Source of the DNA: Bacillota bacterium
Lineage (GTDB): Bacteria; Bacillota; Clostridia; Christensenellales; Aristaeellaceae
Direction: 5' to 3'
DNA length: 64,000 nucleotides
Assembly: GCA_023413135.1 (NCBI GenBank)
Contig: JAEZQK010000056.1
Coordinates: 1-64,000, forward strand
The notes beneath the pieces were generated by a model that did no database searches, was not told the origin of the DNA, and was given only the letters and a program-made list of their open reading frames with translations. Shown one piece after another: positions 57,790 to 64,000 of this stretch (positions are counted from its first letter, which is position 1; each line of letters opens with the position of its first letter). A program made the position numbers and the translations under genes.

Positions 57790-59292
57790 ATGCGTATCAT
57801 TGTTCAGCCGGGTGTGGCAGGCGCCAGGATTTCCAAAGACATCTACGGCCATTTTTCGGAGCATTTGGGCCGCTGCATCTACGGCGGCATCTATGTGGGG
57901 GAGGATTCGGCCATTCCCCATGTGCGCGGCATCCGCAAGGATATCGTAGCAGCCCTTGCGCATATCAAGGCGCCCAACCTGCGCTGGCCCGGCGGCTGCT
58001 TTGCTGATGAATACCATTGGAAGGATGGCATCGGCCCCAAGGAGAATCGCAAGAAAATGATCAATACCCATTGGGGCGGCGTAGTGGAGGACAATAGCTT
58101 CGGCACCCACGAGTTTATGGATTTGTGCCATCAGGTAGGCTGCGAGCCTTATGTCAATGGCAACCTGGGTTCCGGCAGCGTGCAGGAAATGCAGGAGTGG
58201 GTGGAATACATGACCTCCGGGGAAGTATCGCCCATGACGCAGCTCCGCAAACAAAACGGGCGGGAAGAACCCTGGAAACTGCGGTTTTTCGGCGTCGGGA
58301 ATGAAAACTGGGGCTGCGGCGGCAATATGCGGGCGGAGCATTATGCCGACGAGTACCGCCGCTACCAGACGTATGTTCGCAATTACAGCGGCAACAAGAT
58401 TTACAAAATCGCCTGCGGAGCGGGCACCAGCCGGCAAAACCCCGCCTACGACTGGACGCAGACCATGATGGAGCGGGCCGGAAACATGATGGACGGCCTG
58501 TCGCTGCACTATTACACCATCACCACCGGTATATGGGAAGACAAAGGCAGCGCCACGGAGTTTGACGAAACACTGTATTATAAGACGCTGTATCAGTCCT
58601 CCTTTATGGAAACATTGTTGAAAAATCACGGGGCCATCATGGACAGGTTTGACCCCAAGGGCCGGGTGGGATTGATCGTAGACGAGTGGGGCACATGGCA
58701 CAACGTGGAGCCGGACACGAATCCGGGCTTTTTGTATCAGCAAAACACCATGCGGGATGCCATGGTGGCGGCTATGAACCTGAATCTGTTCAACAAGCAC
58801 AGCCGCCGCGTGCGCATGGCCAACCTGGCCCAGACGGTAAATGTGCTGCAGTCCCTGATCCTGACCGACGGGGAAAACATGGTATTGACGCCAACCTATC
58901 ACGTGTTCGATCTGTTCAAATGCCATCAGGAAAATCGTCTGATCCACACATCGGCAGAAAATGAAACCATCGAAACGGCCTATGGCATGATGGAGCGCAT
59001 CAGTAAATCCGCTTCCGTGGATGAAAACGGCAAAGTATATATCACCATCGCCAACTTCCATGCCACGGACAGCGCCCCCGTTAAAATGCGGCTGGACGGC
59101 AAAGCTTACCGGCTGCAAACGGCACAGGTGCTGGCGGATGATATCCGTGCCAAGAATACCTTCGACAGTCCCGATAAGGTAAAGATTATGATGCTGGAAA
59201 ACGTGGATGTGACGGTGGAACCCCTGGGCACAGAGGTTGCTTTCAAATTGCCAGCCTGCTCTGTGGCAGCGTTGACCTTTGAACAGATATAA
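57790..59292 (+). CDS. Alpha-N-arabinofuranosidase (GH51), first copy
   Basis: Releases terminal L-arabinofuranose from arabinan or arabinoxylan oligosaccharides. The 500-residue cytoplasmic enzyme has the GH51 N-terminal motif IYGHFSEHLGRCIYGGIY, PNLRWPGGCFADEYHW, the acid/base Glu172 in GVGNENWGCGG and the nucleophile Glu299 in IVDEWGTW, followed by the C-terminal beta domain. There is no signal peptide, so it acts on imported oligosaccharides. GGGAGG precedes the ATG. Confidence 0.94.
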   Translation: MRIIVQPGVAGARISKDIYGHFSEHLGRCIYGGIYVGEDSAIPHVRGIRKDIVAALAHIKAPNLRWPGGCFADEYHWKDGIGPKENRKKMINTHWGGVVEDNSFGTHEFMDLCHQVGCEPYVNGNLGSGSVQEMQEWVEYMTSGEVSPMTQLRKQNGREEPWKLRFFGVGNENWGCGGNMRAEHYADEYRRYQTYVRNYSGNKIYKIACGAGTSRQNPAYDWTQTMMERAGNMMDGLSLHYYTITTGIWEDKGSATEFDETLYYKTLYQSSFMETLLKNHGAIMDRFDPKGRVGLIVDEWGTWHNVEPDTNPGFLYQQNTMRDAMVAAMNLNLFNKHSRRVRMANLAQTVNVLQSLILTDGENMVLTPTYHVFDLFKCHQENRLIHTSAENETIETAYGMMERISKSASVDENGKVYITIANFHATDSAPVKMRLDGKAYRLQTAQVLADDIRAKNTFDSPDKVKIMMLENVDVTVEPLGTEVAFKLPACSVAALTFEQI

Positions 59293-59316
59293 CGATAATG
59301 TAAGGAGAGTTGGATT

Positions 59317-60825
59317 ATGAAAAAGGCGACCATGACGCTGGACCGGGATTATGCCATCGGTACGGTTGACAAGCGGTTATACGGTAATTTTGTGGAACAT
59401 TTGGGCCGCTGCGTGTATGGCGGTATCTATGAGCCCGGCCATCCTACGGCTGACAAGCATGGCTTCCGGCGGGATGTGATGGAATTGGTGCGCAAGCTGA
59501 ATGTCCCCGTAGTGCGCTATCCCGGCGGCAATTTTGTATCCGGCTTTAACTGGGAAGATTCCATCGGCCCCGCCTGCGACCGGCCCAAGCGGCTGGATTT
59601 GGCCTGGTTCACCACCGAAACGAATGAGGTGGGCTTGCATGAGTTTTACAATTGGGCCAAGGAAGCCGGCAGCGAAGTGATGTATGCCGTCAACCTTGGT
59701 ACCCGTGGTCCGGACGCGGCCAGGAACGTGGTGGAATACTGTAACCATCCCAAAGGAACCTACTGGTCCGACCTGCGCCGCTTAAACGGCCAGGAAGAGC
59801 CCATGAACATCAAGCTCTGGTGCCTGGGCAATGAAATGGACGGCCCTTGGCAGATGGGGCAAAGGACAGCCTATGATTATGGCCGTGTGGCATACGAAAG
59901 CGCCAAGATGATGAAGTGGGTGGACCCCTCCATTGAGGTGGTGGCCTGCGGTTCCTCCTCCAGCCAGATGAAAACGTTTGGTGACTGGGAACTTACCATG
60001 CTGCAGGAATGCTATGAGCATGTGGATTACGTATCCCTCCACCGGTATTACGGCAATCCCGAAAGCAACACGCCGGATTTCCTGGCCAGCACCATGGATC
60101 TGGATGATTTCATCAAGACGGTGGTAGCCATCTGCGACTCCATCAAAGGAAAAAAACATTCAAGCAAGAGGGTTTACCTTTCCTTTGACGAATGGAATGT
60201 ATGGTATCATTCCCGTCAAAAGGACCAGGATCTGCACAAGCTGGACCGCTGGGGCCGGGCGCTGCCGCTGCTGGACGACATCTACAACTTTGAGGATGCG
60301 CTGCTGGTAGGCTCCATGCTCATCACCTTCCTCAAAAATGCCGACCGGGTGAAGGTAGCCTGCATGGCGCAATTGGTGAACACCATTGCCCCCATCCACA
60401 CACGTGAAAATGGCGGGGCCTGGGCACAAACCATCTACTGGCCTCTTGCGCAGGCCAGCCAGTTTGGCCGCGGCACATCGCTTTTGCCGGTGGTGAAATC
60501 CCCCGTCTATGACAGCAAACAGTATACCGGCGTGCCGCTTGTTGATGCCGCCGCCACCATGGATGATGATGGAAATGTGACGTTGTTCTTCGTGAACAAG
60601 GATATGGCGGAAGACATCGAGATGTCGGTGGATCTCAGGGACTTTGGGGCATTTAAGAAGGTGGAACATTCCTTGCTGCACCATGACGACGTGAAGGCCG
60701 TCAACACCGAGGAAGATCCGGACAACGTTTCTCCAAGGGATGGAAAGGGCGGCAAGCTGGATGACGGCAGGTTCACCATCGCATTGCCCAGCCTGAGCTG
60801 GAATGTGGTCCGTCTGACGAAATAA
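59317..60825 (+). CDS. Alpha-N-arabinofuranosidase (GH51), second copy
   Basis: A 502-residue paralogue of the previous enzyme, with NFVEHLGRCVYGGIY, PVVRYPGGNFVSGFNWEDSIGP, acid/base Glu173 in CLGNEMDGPW and nucleophile Glu292 in FDEWNVWY. The two copies are clearly different in sequence, so they are likely adapted to different linkages or side-chain lengths. It lacks a signal peptide. TAAGGAGAG lies before ATG 59317, 24 bp after the first copy. Confidence 0.94.
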   Translation: MKKATMTLDRDYAIGTVDKRLYGNFVEHLGRCVYGGIYEPGHPTADKHGFRRDVMELVRKLNVPVVRYPGGNFVSGFNWEDSIGPACDRPKRLDLAWFTTETNEVGLHEFYNWAKEAGSEVMYAVNLGTRGPDAARNVVEYCNHPKGTYWSDLRRLNGQEEPMNIKLWCLGNEMDGPWQMGQRTAYDYGRVAYESAKMMKWVDPSIEVVACGSSSSQMKTFGDWELTMLQECYEHVDYVSLHRYYGNPESNTPDFLASTMDLDDFIKTVVAICDSIKGKKHSSKRVYLSFDEWNVWYHSRQKDQDLHKLDRWGRALPLLDDIYNFEDALLVGSMLITFLKNADRVKVACMAQLVNTIAPIHTRENGGAWAQTIYWPLAQASQFGRGTSLLPVVKSPVYDSKQYTGVPLVDAAATMDDDGNVTLFFVNKDMAEDIEMSVDLRDFGAFKKVEHSLLHHDDVKAVNTEEDPDNVSPRDGKGGKLDDGRFTIALPSLSWNVVRLTK

Positions 60826-60841
60826 CTTGAAGGAGCGAAAA

Positions 60842-62515
60842 ATGATGGCCAAGTATGCGATCGGCATGGACTTTGGCACGCTGTCCGGCCGTGCGGTAGC
60901 GGTGGAGGTAGGAACCGGCAGGGAGCTTGCTTCCGCCGTATGGCCCTACACCCATGCCGTGATGGACGAAACGCTGTGGGACGGTCAAAAGCTGCCCCCG
61001 GACTGGGCGCTGCAGTATCCCCGGGATTACATCGAAGCCATGGAAAAGACGATCCCCCAGGTGATCCGCGAAAGCGGCATTGACGCCCAGGATGTGATCG
61101 GCATTGGTATCGACTTCACCGCCTGCACCATCCTGCCTGTCAAGAAGGATGGCACGGCGCTGTGCGAGCTGCCGGAATTCAAGCACAACCCCCATGCCTA
61201 CGTAAAGCTGTGGAAGCATCACGCTGCCCAGGAGCATGCCAACCGCCTGAACGAGATCGCACAAAAACGCGGCGAGGATTTTTTGCCCCGTTACGGCGGC
61301 AAGATCTCCAGCGAGTGGCTGGTACCCAAGGTGATGCAGATCGTGGAGGAAGCGCCGGAAGTGTTTGATGCCGCCGACAGGATCATGGAAGCGGCTGACT
61401 GGGTGATTTGGCAGCTTACAGGCGAAGAGACCCGCAACAGCTGCACTGCCGGGTACAAGGCCATCTGGCATAAGCAAAAGGGTTACCCGGGCAAGGATTT
61501 CTTCAAGGCGCTCCATCCGAAGCTTGAAAACCTGGTGGAGGACAAGCTCTCCACTGCTATTTCGCCCTTGGGCGCAAAGGCCGGAGAGGTGACGGCGCAG
61601 GCCTCCCACTGGTGCGGGCTGAACCTAGGCACCGCCGTCGCCGTGGCAAATGTAGACGCTCACGTCTGCCTGCCCGCGGTGGGTATCGACGGTCCGGGTA
61701 AGCTGCTGGCCATTATGGGCACATCCACCTGCCATATCATGCTGGGTGACAAGGAACGGGAAGTGCCCGGCATGTGCGGCGTGGTGGAGGATGGCGTCAT
61801 GCCGGGATACTTTGGGTATGAGGCCGGGCAAAGCTGCGTGGGCGATCATTTCGCCTGGTTCGTGGACCGCTGCTGCCCGGAGGAATACGTAAAGGCAGCC
61901 CGTGAAAAGGGCGTCGATATTCATGCTTACCTTACGGAAAAGGCGCAGGACCTCAAGGTGGGGGAAAGCGGTCTGGTGGCGCTGGATTGGTGGAACGGCA
62001 ACCGTTCCGTGCTGGTGGATGTGGATCTCACCGGGTTGATGGTGGGCATGACCCTGCTCACAAAACCAGAGGAAATCTACCGTGCATTGATTGAGGCCAC
62101 GGCTTATGGCACCCGCATGATCGTGGAGAATTTCCAAAAAAGCGGCGTGCCGGTGGACGAGCTGTATGCTTCCGGCGGCATCAGCCAAAAGAACGCCATG
62201 GCGATGCAGATCTATGCCGATGTGCTGAATATGCCGGTACGCATTGCTGCCTCCAAGCAGGGCCCGGCAGTTGGCAGCGCGATCTTTGCGGCAGTGGCCG
62301 CGGGCAAAAAGGCAGGCGGGTATGACGACGTATTCCAGGCCGCCCGTGATATGGGCAAGGTGAAGGATACGGTATACCATCCCATCCCGGAAAATGTGGC
62401 GGTGTACAATAAGCTGTACGACGAATACCACACCCTCCACGACTTCTTTGGCCGCGGCGGGAACGATGTGATGAAGCGCTTGAAGGCGCTGCGCAAGGAA
62501 GTTGCAGGAGTATAA
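60842..62515 (+). CDS. araB: Ribulokinase
   Basis: Phosphorylates L-ribulose with ATP in arabinose breakdown. The 557-residue FGGY kinase has YAIGMDFGTLSGRAVAVEV at the N-terminus, GIGIDFTACTILPV, the substrate region KLWKHHAAQEHANRLNEIA, GTSTCHIMLGDKE, GYEAGQSCVGDHFAWFV and the C-terminal ASGGISQKNAMAMQIYADVL. AAGGAG precedes ATG 60842. It follows the two GH51 genes, so released arabinose would enter the ara pathway. L-arabinose isomerase (araA) is not in the window. Confidence 0.95.
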   Translation: MMAKYAIGMDFGTLSGRAVAVEVGTGRELASAVWPYTHAVMDETLWDGQKLPPDWALQYPRDYIEAMEKTIPQVIRESGIDAQDVIGIGIDFTACTILPVKKDGTALCELPEFKHNPHAYVKLWKHHAAQEHANRLNEIAQKRGEDFLPRYGGKISSEWLVPKVMQIVEEAPEVFDAADRIMEAADWVIWQLTGEETRNSCTAGYKAIWHKQKGYPGKDFFKALHPKLENLVEDKLSTAISPLGAKAGEVTAQASHWCGLNLGTAVAVANVDAHVCLPAVGIDGPGKLLAIMGTSTCHIMLGDKEREVPGMCGVVEDGVMPGYFGYEAGQSCVGDHFAWFVDRCCPEEYVKAAREKGVDIHAYLTEKAQDLKVGESGLVALDWWNGNRSVLVDVDLTGLMVGMTLLTKPEEIYRALIEATAYGTRMIVENFQKSGVPVDELYASGGISQKNAMAMQIYADVLNMPVRIAASKQGPAVGSAIFAAVAAGKKAGGYDDVFQAARDMGKVKDTVYHPIPENVAVYNKLYDEYHTLHDFFGRGGNDVMKRLKALRKEVAGV

Positions 62516-62520
62516 CGGGT

Positions 62521-62585
62521 AAAGTTTGCGGGGAGGAGGATTTTTGAAAAAATCCTCCTCCCCGCACCCCTCTACAAAAACTTTC
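62521..62585. repeat. Intergenic palindromic element with AAAGTTT/AAACTTT ends
   Basis: An 18-bp near-perfect stem (62528-62545 with 62548-62565, GC-rich then a T/A block) is framed by AAAGTTTG and CAAAAACTTTC. Similar palindromes occur many times in clostridial intergenic regions. It lies just behind araB and may also work as a terminator. Confidence 0.5.
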
Positions 62586-62590
62586 AAATA

Positions 62591-62626
62591 AAAAAGCTTT
62601 CCTCAACGCCAGGGGAAAGCTTTTTT
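62591..62626. terminator. Bidirectional terminator between araB and araD
   Basis: AAAAAGCTTTCC (62591-62602) pairs with GGAAAGCTTTTT (62614-62625), with T runs on both strands, between convergent genes. Confidence 0.8.
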
Positions 62627-62722
62627 ATGCCAATTAGAAACGTTAATCTATAAGCATGGGCTCTGAAAGTGAGGCCAACTCCGTAAACTTTGTGCGGAGC
62701 TCGTTTATATTCTATGCGCTTG

Positions 62723-63421
62723 TTATTTCTTCTGCCCGTAATACGCGTTCTTCCCGTGCTTGCGCTGGAAATGCTTCTCGCTGACATGCTCGGGGCAGGG
62801 AAGAGCATTTGGGCTGATCTCAATTGTCATGGCTGCCATGGCAGCCACTTCTTCCAGAATGATGGCGTTTTCCACCGCTTTGCCCGGCGTCTCGCCCCAG
62901 GTGAAGGGGCCGTGGCAGCTTAACAAAATGGCGGGCACATGCAGCCTCGGTATATTCTTAAAGGTTTCCACGATCAGGTTGCCCGTCTCTCCCTCGTAAT
63001 CCCGTGCCACTTCCACCGCGGTAAGCGGGCGGGCGCAGGGTACGGGGCCATGGAAGCTGTCGGCATGGGTGGTCCCGAAGCAGGGAATGGGCAGGCAGGA
63101 TTGTGCCCAAGCCGTAGCCATGCGGCTGTGGGTGTGGGTGACGCCACCAATCTCCGGCCAGGCTCGATAGAGCTTCAAATGGGTGGGCGTATCGCTGGAG
63201 GGGCGCAGGGCGCTGTCTACCGCCTGCCCGTTATCCAGGCGTACCAATACGATATCCGAAGGCTTGAGTAACTCATAGCTTACGCCGCTGGGCTTGATGG
63301 CCATCAGCCCGGCTTCCCGGTCGATGCCGCTGACGTTGCCCCAGGTCAATACCACCAGCCCGCTTTTCCAAAGGGAAATATTCGCTTCATACACCTGTTC
63401 TTTCAAGGTTTGCAGGGACAT
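62723..63421 (-). CDS. araD: L-ribulose-5-phosphate 4-epimerase
   Basis: Converts L-ribulose-5-phosphate to D-xylulose-5-phosphate, the last step of the ara pathway, feeding transketolase. The 232-residue class II aldolase-fold enzyme has WGNVSGIDREAGLMAIKPSG, DTPTHLKLYRAWPEIGGVTHTHS (zinc His pair), the third metal His in LLSCHGPFTWG, and the C-terminal KNAYYGQ with the catalytic Tyr. I start at ATG 63421 with GGCAGG upstream; the frame is open ten codons further. It is transcribed towards araB, so it is a separate unit from the regulator-GH51-araB operon. Confidence 0.94.
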   Translation of the reverse strand: MSLQTLKEQVYEANISLWKSGLVVLTWGNVSGIDREAGLMAIKPSGVSYELLKPSDIVLVRLDNGQAVDSALRPSSDTPTHLKLYRAWPEIGGVTHTHSRMATAWAQSCLPIPCFGTTHADSFHGPVPCARPLTAVEVARDYEGETGNLIVETFKNIPRLHVPAILLSCHGPFTWGETPGKAVENAIILEEVAAMAAMTIEISPNALPCPEHVSEKHFQRKHGKNAYYGQKK

Positions 63422-63507
63422 AAAAAAACCTGCCTTTCCCATGCTATACATGGAAGCTGTTGCCTATATTATATCGATTAACTGCTTGCAAGTCAAAGGC
63501 TTCCTGG

Positions 63508-64000
63508 TTAGCGGATATTCCTTGGGTCCACCGCGTCCCGCAAGGCATCGCCGATAAAGTTGATGGCCAGCACTAAAAGAATGATCAACACTCCCGGCGG
63601 AACCCACAGCCATGGCTTGGTTGTCAAAATGGTGATTGACTGTGCACCGTTGAGCATGTTCCCCAGGCTTGCGGTGGGAGGCTGTACGCCCATGCCAAGA
63701 AAGCTTAATGCCGCCTCATCCAAAATGGAGATGGCCACAACAGAGGTAGCGTATACCAGGATGGGGGCGATTGTATTGGGCAAAATCTCCGAAAACAAAA
63801 TATGTCGGGTGGGCATACCCGCCACTGCATTGGCTTTGATGAAGGTAGTCTCCCGAAGCGACAACACGTTTCCCCTGACAAGGCGGGCCACCCCCGGCCA
63901 ATCCACGAACCCAAGGATGAGGATAATGTTTAATAGGCCCGGTTGAAAGATAGCCGCGGCCACCAGAACCAGCAAAATATATGGGAAAGACATGACCATG
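63508..64000 (-). CDS. Peptide/nickel-type ABC transporter permease (OppC/DppC), partial
   Basis: The C-terminal 163 residues of a DppC/OppC permease; the start lies beyond the window. It has the coupling loop FIKANAVAGMPTRHILFSEILPN and the end LAINFIGDALRDAVDPRNIR. It differs from the complete OppC at 43192-44247 (no central insertion), so it belongs to a second importer. Next to arabinose genes it could carry oligosaccharides, a known alternative substrate of this family; this is inference. Confidence 0.9.
   Translation of the reverse strand, partial: MVMSFPYILLVLVAAAIFQPGLLNIILILGFVDWPGVARLVRGNVLSLRETTFIKANAVAGMPTRHILFSEILPNTIAPILVYATSVVAISILDEAALSFLGMGVQPPTASLGNMLNGAQSITILTTKPWLWVPPGVLIILLVLAINFIGDALRDAVDPRNIR

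Noticed and set aside
57547..59118. 523-codon minus-strand open frame across the first GH51 gene
   Set aside because: It is antisense to a clear GH51 enzyme with both catalytic Glu, has no family resemblance and no ribosome site.

Overview
The window looks like a chromosome segment of an endospore-forming, moderately GC-rich member of the Clostridia (Firmicutes). This is inferred from spoIIGA-sigE, yunB and spoVAC-spoVAD-spoVAE, from strong Shine-Dalgarno sites with frequent TTG/GTG starts, from consensus sigma-A promoters, from an IspH-ribosomal S1 fusion, and from a yicC-remA-gmk-rpoZ-coaBC cluster. I saw no rRNA, tRNA, transposase, phage gene or CRISPR array. The last gene runs off the right edge.

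Layout. 1-2.3 kb: spoIIGA-sigE (minus) diverge from a small XRE regulator whose consensus promoter carries a LexA-like box; a 48-residue Arg/Trp-rich ORF follows. 2.4-6.2 kb: an NrdD-tail-like protein, an unknown membrane protein, a LUD protein and two tandem CapA-like phosphoesterases. 6.2-6.5 kb: a promoter-structured RNA-terminator unit that resembles 6S RNA. 6.5-13.7 kb: a nucleotidyltransferase fused to a mutase-like domain, a HutP-family protein, cmk-plsC-ispH/S1, and thiamine pyrophosphokinase. 13.8-17.1 kb: purC, a long palindromic repeat, a phosphodiester glycosidase, and a collagen-like spore-surface protein. 17.3-23 kb: yicC-remA-gmk-rpoZ-coaBC, then a TetR-controlled ABC exporter. 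23-35.5 kb (mostly minus): tkt, a phosphohexomutase, a DUF2461 protein, a large CARD-like surface protein, yunB, a class A PBP (plus) and spoVACDE. 35.8-40.3 kb: a MarR-controlled heterodimeric ABC exporter. 40.5-47.9 kb: a sugar-phosphate transferase and a complete oppBCDFA peptide importer. 48-52.9 kb: nucleotidyltransferase, galE, a second collagen-like protein and a glycosyltransferase. 53-56.6 kb: a second heterodimeric exporter. 56.8-63.4 kb: an arabinofuranoside-use module (ArsR-type regulator, two GH51 enzymes, araB, convergent araD). 63.5 kb to the end: a partial peptide-type permease.

How the genes connect. The most interesting grouping is a probable spore-surface glycoprotein system. 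Two collagen-like proteins share Pro/Cys-rich N-terminal stalks and Gly-Pro-Thr repeats. One of them sits head-to-head with a glycosyltransferase and next to sugar-nucleotide genes. Sigma-K-like promoter motifs precede one collagen gene and the glycosyltransferase. Other points worth attention are the 6S-like RNA, the 164-bp palindrome, a hairpin placed exactly between Shine-Dalgarno and start codon of the CARD-like gene, and the LexA-box/XRE/cationic-peptide unit. All functional statements rest on reading motifs by eye; no database search was run.
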